This document shows positions 9,279 to 18,362 of a stretch of DNA of 64,000 bases, in pieces (the first letter of the stretch is position 1; each line of letters begins with the position of its first letter). Origin of the DNA: Acetobacterium wieringae. Its GTDB lineage: Bacteria > Bacillota > Clostridia > Eubacteriales > Eubacteriaceae. The stretch is from assembly GCF_026646375.1 (NCBI RefSeq), contig NZ_JAIPPU010000003.1, positions 186,001 to 250,000 of the forward strand. The letters are read 5' to 3'. The position numbers and the translations under genes are program-made. Under the pieces are notes generated by a model. The model was not told the origin of the DNA, did no database searches, and saw only the letters and a program-made list of their open reading frames with translations.

Positions 9279-10086
9279 ACATCAGCACAATCAGGCTCAG
9301 GGCCATGATCATCATCCCGGCAATCAGGCCGTAGATGGAGAGGTGGTGTTCGCCGTATTCCCGGGCCGTGGGGAGCAGCTCGTCAAGCGAGATAAAGACC
9401 ATAATACCGGCGATCCCGGCAAAGAGAATCCCAAAGACAGTGTCGTTGAGAAAAGGCAGCAAAATAAAATAGGCGGCAATTGCCCCAACCGGCTCGGCCA
9501 TCCCCGAAAACAGCGACCAACCAAGAGCCTTTTTTCGGGATCCGGTGGCACAAAACACCGGAATCGCCACTGACATCCCTTCAGGGATATTGTGAATCGC
9601 CACCGCAATGGCAATGGCCAATCCCAGGGACGGCTGCTGGATGGTTGAAACAAAGGTGGCCATCCCTTCAGGAAAATTATGGATGGCGATGATTACAGCT
9701 GTAAAAATCCCGGTACGCAATAGTTTCTGGCTACCATCCGCCGGACAGGACGCCGTTTCTTCGAGCATCCGGGTTTCGTGGGGGTTTTCATAGGACGGCA
9801 CCAGCTTATCGATGATGGCAATCAACAGCATTCCCCCGAAAAAAGAAATGACGTTGACCCAAACCCCGGTCTCCGCACCCAGATTGGCAATCAGGAGCCG
9901 CCGGGACTCAAAAAATAGCTCCACAAAGGAGACATAAATCATCACCCCGGCCGAAAACCCCAGAGCGATGGATAAAAGTTTGGTATTGGTCTTTTCAAAA
10001 AGCAGCACAATCAGCCCGCCGATACCGGTGGATAATCCGGCCAGCACCGTCAGCAGAATGGCTGCGCCTAAATTAGAAAAATTCAT
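9277..10086 (-). CDS. zupT: ZIP-family divalent metal (zinc) transporter, ZupT-like
   Basis: The 269-residue membrane protein has eight predicted hydrophobic segments. Two metal-site helices are visible: VIIAIHNFPEGMATF and VAIAVAIHNIPEGMSVAI, the HNxPEG signatures of ZIP helices IV and V. In ZupT proteins these His, Asn and Glu residues bind zinc and other divalent ions for uptake. The length fits bacterial ZupT. It starts at the ATG at 10086 after AAGGATGTGAACC, stands alone between two terminators, and reads leftward. No zinc-responsive operator was identified in the upstream 100 bp. The family is certain; the exact metal preference is not. Confidence 0.92.
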   Translation of the reverse strand: MNFSNLGAAILLTVLAGLSTGIGGLIVLLFEKTNTKLLSIALGFSAGVMIYVSFVELFFESRRLLIANLGAETGVWVNVISFFGGMLLIAIIDKLVPSYENPHETRMLEETASCPADGSQKLLRTGIFTAVIIAIHNFPEGMATFVSTIQQPSLGLAIAIAVAIHNIPEGMSVAIPVFCATGSRKKALGWSLFSGMAEPVGAIAAYFILLPFLNDTVFGILFAGIAGIMVFISLDELLPTAREYGEHHLSIYGLIAGMMIMALSLIVLM

Positions 10087-10193
10087 GGTTCACATCCTTA
10101 TGGGTAACTAATAAAATAGCGCAACAAAAATAATATACCACGAATCGCTAAAAAATGAAACAGTAAAAAGTCATCACACTTCGGAAACAGGCA

Positions 10194-10256
10194 TAAAAAA
10201 AGAAGCGTTCACCGGATGATAGAGATCCGGCCCGGAGCTTCTTTTCGGGATTATGC
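10194..10256 (-). terminator. Terminator of the gene at 10288-10887
   Basis: On the minus strand AAAAGAAGC pairs with GCTTCTTTTTTT around an inner CCGG hairpin. The T-run closes the leftward transcript about 30 bp after the stop codon. Confidence 0.75.
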
Positions 10257-10287
10257 TTGTCTATCTAAGCATTAAAAATGCAAGCAT

Positions 10288-10887
10288 TTAAATAATACTG
10301 TTGGTGGCCTTGCGGCGGAGCTGACCGGCGGCTAGGGTTTGCAGTTGCTGACGTTGCTGCTGCGGAGATGGCGGGGTCGGTAGAACGGATGATGTCAGGT
10401 CGGCCGCCTGAGGTGACGCTGCAGCTTCTTTCTCCTGGCGGTTTTTGATTTCGGCATTATAGGTGGCCATGGTAATCTTACCCGCTAAAACCAGACCCTT
10501 CAGCTCCGAATTGGTGTAGCTGCTCAACTGATTGCTGGCAACGGCCTCGTCCTCGGTCTGCTCGGCTTTGGCAGCCTGGCGGCGGTTGTGTTTCTCCTCG
10601 CTGGTATCGTCGTCATCGCCGGGGATGCGCTTGAGCTTCTGATCAATGGTGGAGGTCTCCTGGTTGGTATCACTGTTTATGTTGCTGTTCTCGCTTTTCA
10701 TCCGGTAACCAACATATTCCCGGCTCAGCTCCATGCTGTCAAACTTGTAGTAGGAATTGGCTTCGTTGGCGGCCTGCTGGGGGTTAACACTGTCAGCGGT
10801 AGGCTTAACGGTTACTGTTTCAACTTTCTTGGCCAGCGAACTGGCGGCAGCCTGTGGCGCAGCGGCGTTAAGAATTATTGGATCCAT
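10288..10887 (-). CDS. Hypothetical hydrophilic protein, 199 residues
   Basis: No family is recognised. The ATG at 10887 has a strong site (GAAAGGAGAATCAGG). The protein has no signal peptide or membrane segment. The first 40 residues are Ala/Val/Thr-rich, the middle (about 65-115) is strongly charged (KRIPGDDDDTSEEKHNRRQ), and the end is Gln/Pro-rich with SVLPTPPSPQQQRQQLQ. The motif YTNSELKGLVLAGKITMATY near residue 125 looks like a short helical module. Its MDPIILN start and low-complexity style resemble small cytoplasmic proteins near flagellar or motility genes in clostridia, but this is only an impression. It has its own terminator. Confidence 0.65.
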   Translation of the reverse strand: MDPIILNAAAPQAAASSLAKKVETVTVKPTADSVNPQQAANEANSYYKFDSMELSREYVGYRMKSENSNINSDTNQETSTIDQKLKRIPGDDDDTSEEKHNRRQAAKAEQTEDEAVASNQLSSYTNSELKGLVLAGKITMATYNAEIKNRQEKEAAASPQAADLTSSVLPTPPSPQQQRQQLQTLAAGQLRRKATNSII

Positions 10888-11023
10888 CCTGATTCTCCTT
10901 TCCCGGCATTTTTCTCAGACCCTCTGACTCGGCATCTGAAAATGATCGCATTATTTTTTTGTATTATACCACAGATCGTTGCAAATTTCATCAATTTTCG
11001 TAAAATCACCGGCATTTCTCTCA

Positions 11024-11055
11024 TAAAAAAACACCCCAGCGAGCCAGGGTGTTTT
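11024..11055 (-). terminator. Terminator of the dha operon
   Basis: On the minus strand AAAACACCCT pairs with GGGTGTTTT and a run of T follows (A-run at 11024-11030 on the plus strand). It lies just past the dhaM stop codon. Confidence 0.75.
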
Positions 11056-11068
11056 AATCATTTATCGG

Positions 11069-11452
11069 TTAAAACTTTTTGTATGCTTTGGCACCGGCCA
11101 GCACCTCAACGACTTCTTCAAAGGAGGAGCCGATGGATGCTTCCACCGAACCAAAGATGGTGCCTTCGACAATCGGTGCATCGATGATCTTGACATGACT
11201 GCTGTCATTAAGCATTTCCATGGCCATTTCCGAACTCATCACCGCACTGCCCAGATCTACCAGAATCACCACGCCATCGCCTTCTTCTACTGCTTCGATG
11301 GCGGCTAGAATTTTGGAGACATCGGTGCCGATGCTGCCATCTTCCATCCCACCAGCAGCGGCAATTCGAGCTTCCGGCGCCATTTGCCGGGCCAGTTCCA
11401 CGGCTCCTTCAGCGACTTTCTGACTATGTGAAACAACTACGATTCCAACCAC
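11069..11452 (-). CDS. dhaM: PTS-dependent dihydroxyacetone kinase, phosphotransfer subunit DhaM
   Basis: The 127-residue protein is an EIIA-Man-like domain: GIVVVSHSQKVAEGAVELARQ places the phospho-accepting histidine at residue 9. It relays phosphate from HPr to the ADP bound in DhaL, so dihydroxyacetone is phosphorylated from PEP rather than ATP. It is the short one-domain form, without the HPr and EI-like extensions of the E. coli protein. The start is GTG at 11452, with an AGGT site inside the last codons of dhaL; only two bases separate the genes, so translation is probably coupled. It is the last gene of dhaK-dhaL-dhaM. Confidence 0.92.
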   Translation of the reverse strand: MVGIVVVSHSQKVAEGAVELARQMAPEARIAAAGGMEDGSIGTDVSKILAAIEAVEEGDGVVILVDLGSAVMSSEMAMEMLNDSSHVKIIDAPIVEGTIFGSVEASIGSSFEEVVEVLAGAKAYKKF

Positions 11453-11454
11453 TT

Positions 11455-12093
11455 TTAGTTACCTGCCTTTTGCGCCACTTCGTTAATGGCCTGAAAGGCA
11501 TACGCCATTGAGGTTGCCCCGGGATCCTGATGCCCGATGCTGCGTTCTCCCAGGTAAGAGGCCCGGCCTTTAGTAGCAATGATGGTTTTGGTATACTCGA
11601 CCCCGTTCCAGGCAGCACTTTCACCCGCCACCAGAGCCTCGGCCATGGTTTTGCCATCTGCCAGACTGGCTTTAATGGCGTTGATGGCAGGAATCATGCT
11701 GTCGAGAATGGTTTTTTCACCTTCAACTGCTTTACCCCGAAACTGGATACCACCCACTGCTTCATCCAGCGCCAACAGAATATCTTCATTGGACAATTCT
11801 TCTTTGCCTTTGACTGCTGCTCCAGCTTTCATAAATGCCGTTCCATAAAGCGGGCCGGAAGCCCCGCCAACGGTGGAAACCAGCGTCATCCCCACTGCTT
11901 TTAAAATATCATCGATATTTTTCTCTTCTACCGTCGGTAATTTTTCCATGACCGCCTTAAATCCCCGGCTCATGTTAATGCCATGATCACCATCACCAAT
12001 GGCCTGGTCATAATCGGTCAATTCTTGTCGATGTTCAGCCATCTTATCCGCATAAACCCGGATAAAATCCAGCACGTCTGCCTTTGTTGCCAT
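11455..12093 (-). CDS. dhaL: Dihydroxyacetone kinase, ADP-binding subunit DhaL
   Basis: The 212-residue product carries the DhaL signatures: DYDQAIGDGDHGINMSRG near residue 30, whose aspartates bind the Mg-ADP cofactor, and GGASGPLYGTAFMKAG near 77. A further SYLGERSIGHQDPGATS segment near 180 completes the nucleotide pocket. In the PTS-type enzyme the ADP stays bound and is rephosphorylated by DhaM. It starts at the ATG at 12093 after ACGAGGAAAATAC and lies 31 bp downstream of dhaK. The length matches the family. The three dha genes together make a complete kinase feeding dihydroxyacetone into glycolysis. Confidence 0.95.
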   Translation of the reverse strand: MATKADVLDFIRVYADKMAEHRQELTDYDQAIGDGDHGINMSRGFKAVMEKLPTVEEKNIDDILKAVGMTLVSTVGGASGPLYGTAFMKAGAAVKGKEELSNEDILLALDEAVGGIQFRGKAVEGEKTILDSMIPAINAIKASLADGKTMAEALVAGESAAWNGVEYTKTIIATKGRASYLGERSIGHQDPGATSMAYAFQAINEVAQKAGN

Positions 12094-12124
12094 GTATTTT
12101 CCTCGTTTCTATTTTTGGTCTTTT

Positions 12125-13120
12125 TTAGTACATTTTAAAGCCGATGGTATCAGCTTTTGCCAATAAAAGGTCTTTGAGTTCGTCATCCAGTTTTAACAGC
12201 GTGATCGAAGCCCCAGCCATATCGATGGAGGTCATGAAATCACCAACGAAGGTTTTAAAGACTTTAATGCCTTTGTCAGCCAGAATTTGCTGCACTCGAC
12301 GGTTTAAGATATACAGTTCCATTGGTGGGGTTGCGCCAGCACCATTGATCATGACGGCTACTTCGTCGCCAGCAGCGGGATTCATATCGTTTAAGATCCG
12401 TTCCATCAGATAATCAACGATTTGGTCAGCAGTCTGAATCGGTTTACGTTCAGTTCCCGGTTCGCCGTGAATCCCGATGCCCAGTTCCATTTCTTCTTCA
12501 GTCAATTCAAAACCCGGTTTTCCGGCGGCTGGCACGGTACACGGTTTTAGCGCAACACCCATGGTGCGGACATTGGCAATAACCTTTTGGGCCACGGCTT
12601 TAACATCGTCCAAACTGGCACCGGTTTCCGCTTTGGCACCGGCAATTTTATGGACAAACACCGTTCCGGCCACGCCTCGACGGCCAGTGGTGTAAAGACT
12701 ATCTTCAACGGCAACATCATCATTGGTAACCACGTTGGCAACCTTGATGCCTTCGGCTTCGGCCAGTTCAGCGGCCATTTCGAAGTTCATAATATCCCCG
12801 GTGTAATTCTTGATAACTAATAATACCCCTTCACCGGCATCAACCGCTTTGATCGCTTCAAATACCTGGTCAGGTGTGGGAGAAGTAAAAACAGAACCGG
12901 CAACTGCGCCGTCAAGCATCCCCGTGCCGACAAATCCGCCGTGAGATGGTTCATGGCCGCTGCCACCACCGCTGACTAACGCTACCTTGCCGACTTTTTT
13001 GTCAGCTCGGACCAGCACGTCAAAACCTTCGAGACGGGCAACATATTCAGGGTGAGCCAGAACGATACCTTCCAGCATTTCATTTTCCACATTTTCGACA
13101 TCGTTAATAAATTTTTTCAT
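12125..13120 (-). CDS. dhaK: Dihydroxyacetone kinase, substrate-binding subunit DhaK
   Basis: The start is set at the ATG at 13120 (MKKFINDVENV) because AGGAGGAAGTCTT precedes it; an extension to 13141 lacks a site. The 331-residue protein has GGGSGHEPSHGGFVGTGM near residue 50, lining the substrate pocket, and GIGIHGEPGTERKP near 215, whose histidine forms the covalent hemiaminal with dihydroxyacetone. It heads the dhaKLM operon, so the enzyme is the PEP-dependent type. A perfect 8-bp inverted repeat lies just upstream of a likely -10 box. No glycerol dehydrogenase or DhaS/DhaR regulator is adjacent. Confidence 0.95.
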   Translation of the reverse strand: MKKFINDVENVENEMLEGIVLAHPEYVARLEGFDVLVRADKKVGKVALVSGGGSGHEPSHGGFVGTGMLDGAVAGSVFTSPTPDQVFEAIKAVDAGEGVLLVIKNYTGDIMNFEMAAELAEAEGIKVANVVTNDDVAVEDSLYTTGRRGVAGTVFVHKIAGAKAETGASLDDVKAVAQKVIANVRTMGVALKPCTVPAAGKPGFELTEEEMELGIGIHGEPGTERKPIQTADQIVDYLMERILNDMNPAAGDEVAVMINGAGATPPMELYILNRRVQQILADKGIKVFKTFVGDFMTSIDMAGASITLLKLDDELKDLLLAKADTIGFKMY

Positions 13121-13160
13121 AAGACTTCCTCCTATAAACATTATTAGTACTCTAAACCAT

Positions 13161-13196
13161 ACTATAACATGTTTTTACCCATTTGGCAGGTAAAAA
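13161..13196 (-). promoter_or_regulatory. Likely dha promoter region with perfect inverted repeat
   Basis: TTTTTACC (13172-13179) and GGTAAAAA (13189-13196) are a perfect inverted repeat with a 9-base spacer. On the minus strand the likely -10 box TATAGT (13161-13166) is 5 bases downstream, so the repeat covers the -35 region, where a repressor or activator would act. No good -35 box is seen, which fits an activated promoter. The role is inferred from position only. Confidence 0.45.
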
Positions 13197-13474
13197 AAAC
13201 GATATCAACTGATTTATTTTGGCCAATGCTGCGTCATTTCAGAAAAACAGCTGATTAAATCTGCAAAAAATCGATCCGTCAAGATGGTTGGAGCAAATAA
13301 TATCTCATTTGTGTTAATCTTTTGTAAATTCTGTGCAGTGTATAAGTCGTTTAATGATGGATAACGCTATATTTAAACCCTTGCGTTTTTGCCGTAACAA
13401 AGCAACGCCGCCTTCATCTTACGAATGTAGGCAGCGCTCGGATTCTGAAACGGAAGTAGTGTTTGAAAACAAAT

Positions 13475-13645
13475 CCAGTACCGACACTTATTATATCATG
13501 TTGTACCCAAGGGGGCAGACTCTGCACCTCAAAGCGAACAGTTGCGAAAACGCGTTGTTGCTCCAATAAAAACTGAATACGCAACTGTCAGAATTGTGGG
13601 CATACAACACATTAACAAGGATCTGACCCCCTGGTCATTGGTCAG
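13475..13645 (+). repeat. Palindromic element copy E (degenerate, 170 bp)
   Basis: It opens CCAGTACCGACACTTATT and ATCATGTTGTACC, and ends CATTAACAAGGATCTGACC then GGTCATTGGTCAGG, matching the ends of other copies. Its interior has its own perfect 9-bp stem, ACAGTTGCG (13538-13546) with CGCAACTGT (13580-13588), at the place of the usual tip hairpin. It fills the space between the trp and dha operons, which are both read leftward. The rest of this 550-bp gap (13197-13474) shows nothing recognisable. Confidence 0.7.
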
Positions 13646-13672
13646 GACAGCATCTCACGCCAACCTCTTTCC

Positions 13673-14461
13673 CTATACCAGCGCCGCTTTCATCGTGCGG
13701 ACGTAGTCACTAAGAATCGGAGTGGCGGCAGCGCCATGCTCGGCAATGATCCGGACGATGGCGCTGCCGACGATGACCCCATCGGCAAGCTTTGAAATTG
13801 CCGTGGCCTGTTCCGGGGTGGCGATCCCAAAGCCCACTGCCACCGGGGTTTTTGATACCTGGCGGATGTCGTCAACGATGGCGGCCAGATCGGTTTTTAT
13901 CTCGCTGCGCACCCCGGTAACCCCCATCGACGACACCAGATAGATAAACCCGGTGGCGTCACGCGCCAGCATCTGGATGCGATCCTGAGAGGTCGGAGCA
14001 ATCAGGGTAATTACGTCCAGCCCATGGCCACCGGCAAGCTCCCGGATCTCGCCCTTTTCTTCATAGGGCAAATCGGGAATAATCACCCCATTGATCCCCA
14101 CTTCCTCGCAGGTGGCAAAAAAGCGTTCCCCGCCATAAACAAAAATCGGGTTCATGTAGGTTAAAAACACCAGCGGAATTGCTGTTTTCTCCCGGATCCG
14201 CCCAACCATGGCAAAAATCTTATCGGTGGTGGTGGCGGCCCGCAAAGCCCGTTCGTTGGCGGCTTCAATCACCGGCCCTTCGGCGATGGGATCCGAAAAA
14301 GGAATCCCGATTTCAATCAGATCGGCCCCGGCCGCTGCCATTGCCAATATAAATTCTTCGGTTTTTTGAAGCGATGGATCACCGGCTGTCAGAAACGCAA
14401 TAAAGGCCTTCTGATCGGCAAAGATCCGGGATATTTGATTGACGTTGTTTGGATTACTCAT
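13673..14461 (-). CDS. trpA: Tryptophan synthase alpha chain
   Basis: The 262-residue protein cleaves indole-3-glycerol phosphate to indole, which passes to TrpB. Catalytic Glu lies in [11 protein letters not shown] and the catalytic Asp in IIPDLPYEE; the phosphate loop GVRSE and [10 protein letters not shown] are also present. The start at 14461 is preferred over 14488 because AAGGGGGAAG lies 7-16 bases upstream; it overlaps the end of trpB by 8 bases, as usual for coupled trpBA. It is the last gene of the trp operon. Confidence 0.96.
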   Translation of the reverse strand: MSNPNNVNQISRIFADQKAFIAFLTAGDPSLQKTEEFILAMAAAGADLIEIGIPFSDPIAEGPVIEAANERALRAATTTDKIFAMVGRIREKTAIPLVFLTYMNPIFVYGGERFFATCEEVGINGVIIPDLPYEEKGEIRELAGGHGLDVITLIAPTSQDRIQMLARDATGFIYLVSSMGVTGVRSEIKTDLAAIVDDIRQVSKTPVAVGFGIATPEQATAISKLADGVIVGSAIVRIIAEHGAAATPILSDYVRTMKAALV

Positions 14462-15638
14462 GGATATCTTCCCCCTTATATCGTGCAATTGCCGCTACAT
14501 CCTTGTCCCCCCGACCGGACACATTGACAATGATGATCTGATCTTTTGTCATCGTCGGCGCCAGCACCATGGCGTAGGCAATGGCATGGGCCGATTCAAT
14601 GGCCGGAATAATGCCCTCGGTGCGGGATAGATATTCAAAGGCCGCTACTGCTTCATCATCGGTGATGGGGACATACTCGGCCCGTTTGGTATCATGAAGA
14701 TGGGCATGCTCCGGACCGATACCGGGATAATCGAGTCCGGCGGAGATCGAATATACCGGGGCAATTTGGCCGTATTCATCCTGACAGAAATAGGATTTCA
14801 TGCCGTGAAAAATTCCCAGGCTGCCCCGGGCGATAGTGGCGGCATGTTCTTCGGTTTCCACCCCTTTACCCGCTGCTTCACAGCCGATTAAACGGACGTA
14901 TTCATCCGGAATAAAATTGTAGAAAGCACCCATGGCATTACTGCCGCCGCCCACACAGGCGATCACTGCATCCGGCAGCTTGCCCTCTTTTGCAAGAATC
15001 TGCTCCCGGGCTTCACGACTGATGACACTTTGGAAATCCCGAACCATTTCCGGGAAGGGATGGGGCCCCATCACCGAACCCAGCACATAATGGGTATCGT
15101 CCACCCGGGTCGTCCATTCCCGGAAGGTTTCGTTAACGGCATCCTTTAAGGTCATGGTACCGGAGGTGACCACATGTACCGTGGCGCCCAGTAGGCGCAT
15201 CCGGAAAACATTTAAGGCCTGACGGTCGGTGTCTTCCTTGCCCATAAAGATTTCACATTCAAACCCCATCAGAGCCGCCGCCGTGGCCGTGGCCACCCCA
15301 TGCTGACCGGCGCCGGTTTCGGCAATCAGTCGGGTTTTTCCCATTTTCTTGGCCAGCAATGCCTGACCCAATACGTTATTAATTTTATGGGAACCGGTAT
15401 GGTTTAAATCTTCACGTTTTAAATAAATCTTGGCCCCACCCAGATCAGCGGTCATTTTCTTGGCATAATACAACCGGGAAGGCCGCCCGGCGTAGTCATT
15501 TAACAGCTCGGTGAGCTCGGCCTGAAAAGCTGGATCGTTTTTATAGTGTTCATAGGCTTTTTCCACTTCGATAATGGCATTCATCAGGGTCTCGGGGGTG
15601 TACTGCCCCCCGTGAATCCCGTATTTTCCTTTACTCAT
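14454..15638 (-). CDS. trpB: Tryptophan synthase beta chain
   Basis: The 394-residue PLP enzyme joins indole and serine to give tryptophan. The PLP lysine is in [11 protein letters not shown], and the phosphate-binding glycine loop is [22 protein letters not shown] is the substrate-side loop of TrpB1-type enzymes. Its length is normal, and it starts with ATG after an AAGGAGAAAG site. It is separated from trpF by 287 bp that hold one palindromic element and one small hairpin, so it could be expressed less than, or separately from, the upstream trp genes. Confidence 0.97.
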   Translation of the reverse strand: MSKGKYGIHGGQYTPETLMNAIIEVEKAYEHYKNDPAFQAELTELLNDYAGRPSRLYYAKKMTADLGGAKIYLKREDLNHTGSHKINNVLGQALLAKKMGKTRLIAETGAGQHGVATATAAALMGFECEIFMGKEDTDRQALNVFRMRLLGATVHVVTSGTMTLKDAVNETFREWTTRVDDTHYVLGSVMGPHPFPEMVRDFQSVISREAREQILAKEGKLPDAVIACVGGGSNAMGAFYNFIPDEYVRLIGCEAAGKGVETEEHAATIARGSLGIFHGMKSYFCQDEYGQIAPVYSISAGLDYPGIGPEHAHLHDTKRAEYVPITDDEAVAAFEYLSRTEGIIPAIESAHAIAYAMVLAPTMTKDQIIIVNVSGRGDKDVAAIARYKGEDIHE

Positions 15639-15662
15639 TTTCTTTCTCCTTATTTTATATCT

Positions 15663-15690
15663 AAACTGCCGATAGCTTTGCTGACGGTTT
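15663..15690 (+). repeat. AGCTTTG-type small hairpin, copy 2 (inside the trp operon)
   Basis: AAACTGCCGATAGCTTTGCT followed by GACGGTTT forms a short imperfect hairpin (AAACTG against CGGTTT). It shares the loop AGCTTTGC with copies near 8105 and 40029, and lies between trpB and palindromic element F. Confidence 0.45.
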
Positions 15691-15733
15691 TATGGAACAA
15701 TTTTTGGTGAACTTAAGGTTGGCACTTCGCTGG

Positions 15734-15836
15734 CGTACCGACCAATTGTTAATCTGTTGTTCGCTGCAGGATCGGACAGGCTTCGCCGTGTTCGCCCCGA
15801 TGCGTACAACATGATGTAACAATTGTCGGTACTTGG
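15734..15836 (-). repeat. Palindromic element copy F, between trpF and trpB
   Basis: This is a full 103-bp copy with ends CGTACCGACCAATTGTTAA and TAACAATTGTCGGTACTT. Its arms TTAATCTGTTGTTCGC and GCGTACAACATGATGTAA pair imperfectly, so the whole element folds as one hairpin. In reverse orientation the tip is GAACACGGC-GAA-GCCTGTCC with one bulged base. It lies inside the trp operon. Confidence 0.85.
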
Positions 15837-15925
15837 TTATGTATAATTACTATGTTCGTTCCTTAACTCAACAAAATTGTTTTTTTGAACCGACAGAAAA
15901 GCAATGCTTGCTTTTTTATATTTCT

Positions 15926-16534
15926 TTAATCAGCTATTTTTCTTATAATATCCACTATATTTATAATCTTATCCCGGTCTTTGACCCCATCGGTTTCGAC
16001 GCCACTGCTTAAATCAACACAGTAGGGGCGCACCTGGTTGATGGCAGCTTCAATGTTGCCGCAATTTAAGCCCCCGGCCAGAAAAAAGTCCCCAGTAACG
16101 CCGTCCAGCAGCTCCCAGTTGAAGGTCGCACCGGAGCCGCCGTATTGGGTGGGATCGTAGGTATCAAACAGCCGGTAATCAGCGACCGTTTCGTTAATAT
16201 CAGTCGGGCTACTGATCCGGAAAGCCCGAATCACCGGCAAACCGGTTTGATCCTGCAGCAGCCGCACCGCGGCTTCATCCTCATCTCCATGCAGCTGAAT
16301 GATGTCGATAATGCCCTGGTTGGCTAGCGTGATGATCTCGGCTACCGGGTGGTTGACAAAAACCCCCACCGCAGCAATGCCCGTATCAAGCGCCGCTTTT
16401 AACATTCTGGCGGTGTCCTTATCGATCCGGCGTTTGCTTTTGGCAAAGACAAAGCCAATATAATCCGGATGAGCGGCGTTTACCGCTTCAATGTCTGCCA
16501 AGCGGGTTAGGCCACAGATTTTTATTTTTGTCAT
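15926..16534 (-). CDS. trpF: Phosphoribosylanthranilate isomerase
   Basis: The 202-residue TIM barrel starts MTKIKICGLTR, with the catalytic Cys7; the catalytic Asp is in CVDLSSGVETDGVKD near residue 175, and IIQLHGDED is typical. It isomerises phosphoribosylanthranilate for the next step by TrpC. The ATG follows CGAGGAGGTTACC. It lies 20 bp after trpC in the operon and is a separate gene, not fused to trpC. Confidence 0.96.
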   Translation of the reverse strand: MTKIKICGLTRLADIEAVNAAHPDYIGFVFAKSKRRIDKDTARMLKAALDTGIAAVGVFVNHPVAEIITLANQGIIDIIQLHGDEDEAAVRLLQDQTGLPVIRAFRISSPTDINETVADYRLFDTYDPTQYGGSGATFNWELLDGVTGDFFLAGGLNCGNIEAAINQVRPYCVDLSSGVETDGVKDRDKIINIVDIIRKIAD

Positions 16535-16554
16535 GGTAACCTCCTCGTTCTTTA

Positions 16555-17337
16555 TTACCCCCGCAGCTGATCCAGCGCCGCTTTCTTGTCCCCACTTCGC
16601 ATCAGGGTTTCGCCAATCAGCACCGCATTGGTCCCATTTCCCCGAAGTTTCTCGATGTCTTCCGGTGTTTGTATCCCACTTTCTGATACAAACAAAATTT
16701 CCGGGGGCACCAGCTGACGCAGTCGGATGCTGTTATTTAAATCTACTTCAAAAGTTTTAAGGTTGCGGTTATTGACCCCAATCACCCGGGCACCGGCCGC
16801 CAGCGCCTGTTTAACTTCCGCTTCGTCATGGGCTTCCACCAGAGCCGATAAGCCCAATTCATCGGCCAGGGCAAGGTATTCCCGAAGCTGTTCGGTGGTG
16901 AGAATTGCGCAGATCAGCAAAATCGCATCGGCGCCGATCTGGTGGGCTTCAACAATCTGAATCGGGTCGATGATAAAATCCTTACGCAGCACCGGGATAC
17001 TCACCTGCTGTTTTATTTCGGTCAGAAATGCATTGGCCCCCTGAAAAAAATCCGGCTCGGTGAGCACCGAAATGGCATCGGCGCCAGCGGCCTGATAGTC
17101 CCGGGCAATCTCCAGATAGGGAAACTCCGCTGCAATCACCCCTTTCGACGGCGAGGCTTTTTTAACCTCGCAGATAAACGCCATCGCCCCGGCATCCCGG
17201 CGTCTGGCCAGGGCTTTTTCAAAAGCAAACGGTTTTTCTGGTGGGTGTACCTGGCTTTTTAAGTCCTCCAGACTGGTCGTTTCTTTTAGCGCCGCCACCC
17301 GCCCGGCGGTAGCCGCGACAATCTTCTCCAGTATCAT
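16555..17337 (-). CDS. trpC: Indole-3-glycerol phosphate synthase
   Basis: The 260-residue TIM barrel closes the indole ring. Catalytic Lys lies in FICEVKKASPSKG (about 55-65) and VLRKDFIIDPIQI (about 117); Glu and Asn lie in LVEAHDE and GVNNRNLKTFEVD. VSESGIQTPEDIEKL and AVLIGETLMRS make up the phosphate-binding end. The start ATG overlaps the trpD stop codon by 4 bases (17334-17337), so the two are translationally coupled. Confidence 0.97.
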   Translation of the reverse strand: MILEKIVAATAGRVAALKETTSLEDLKSQVHPPEKPFAFEKALARRRDAGAMAFICEVKKASPSKGVIAAEFPYLEIARDYQAAGADAISVLTEPDFFQGANAFLTEIKQQVSIPVLRKDFIIDPIQIVEAHQIGADAILLICAILTTEQLREYLALADELGLSALVEAHDEAEVKQALAAGARVIGVNNRNLKTFEVDLNNSIRLRQLVPPEILFVSESGIQTPEDIEKLRGNGTNAVLIGETLMRSGDKKAALDQLRG

Positions 17338-18362
17338 GCCAGCACCTCAATGGCCAGTGCATTGCTGCGCTTGACAAAGGCATCCAACTTATCCTTGGCC
17401 TGGCCGGAGTCAATTAGATCTTCAGCCATCTTGACACAATCCCGGAGAGTGATATTGTTGTGGGACATATACAGGCAAAACGCCGAGTTCATCACCACTA
17501 CATCCCGTTTGGGCCCTTTTTCACCGTTTAAAATGCTTAGTGCAATGGCGGCATTTTCTTCTTTTTCACCGCCAATCAGATCACTAAGCGAACAGCGCTT
17601 AAGACCCAATTGTTCCGGGGTAATAAAAAAGCTGTTAATCTTACCATCGGCAATTTCGCAGATGGTGGTGGTATCCGTCAGGGTGATCTCATCCAGACCA
17701 TCGTGTCCGTGCACCACCATCCCCCGCTTGACGTTGAGCTTATTGAGCACATTGGCCAGTGGCTCCACCAGATTTTCATCATAAACCCCCAGCAGCTGCA
17801 TATTGGCCCCGGCAGGGTTAGCCAGCGGGCCAAGAATATTAAAGATGGTCCGAATTCCCAGTTCCTTGCGAACCGGCCCGGCGTATTTCATGGAGGCGTG
17901 ATAGGTGGGGGCGAACATAAAGCAGATCCCCAGCTCGTCGAGCAGCACGGCGCTTTTTTCGGCCGACAGTTCAATGTTTACACCCAGCGCTTCCAGCAAA
18001 TCAGCCGATCCGCATTTACTGGAGACACTGCGGTTACCGTGTTTGGCCACTTGAACCCCACCAGCCGCAATCACCAGGGCGGATACCGTGGAAATATTAA
18101 AAGTGGCCACCTCATCGCCGCCGGTACCGACAATGTCCAGCACATCGGTTTTAGGATGGATTTTGGTACACTTGTCACGCATGACCATGGCGCAGGCGGT
18201 GATCTCATCGATGGTTTCCCCCTTCATCCGCATGGCGGTAAGAAATGAACCCATCTGGGCATTGGTGGCCTCACCGTTCATAATCTGATTCATGACCTCC
18301 CGGGTTCGCTCCAGCGAAAGGTCTTTGCCGTTGACAATATCGTATATGGCTGATTTAATCAT
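17334..18362 (-). CDS. trpD: Anthranilate phosphoribosyltransferase
   Basis: The 342-residue enzyme moves the phosphoribosyl group from PRPP to anthranilate. VGTGGDEVATFNISTVSALV (about 81-100) is the PRPP loop, KHGNRSVSSKCGSADLLEALG is the second binding loop, and MVVHGHDGLDEI is the conserved late motif. It is a stand-alone TrpD, overlapping trpG by 4 bases upstream and trpC by 4 bases downstream. Confidence 0.97.
   Translation of the reverse strand: MIKSAIYDIVNGKDLSLERTREVMNQIMNGEATNAQMGSFLTAMRMKGETIDEITACAMVMRDKCTKIHPKTDVLDIVGTGGDEVATFNISTVSALVIAAGGVQVAKHGNRSVSSKCGSADLLEALGVNIELSAEKSAVLLDELGICFMFAPTYHASMKYAGPVRKELGIRTIFNILGPLANPAGANMQLLGVYDENLVEPLANVLNKLNVKRGMVVHGHDGLDEITLTDTTTICEIADGKINSFFITPEQLGLKRCSLSDLIGGEKEENAAIALSILNGEKGPKRDVVVMNSAFCLYMSHNNITLRDCVKMAEDLIDSGQAKDKLDAFVKRSNALAIEVLA

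Noticed and set aside
13333-13569. 78-residue open frame between dha and trp
   Set aside because: It runs into element copy E and has no ribosome site.
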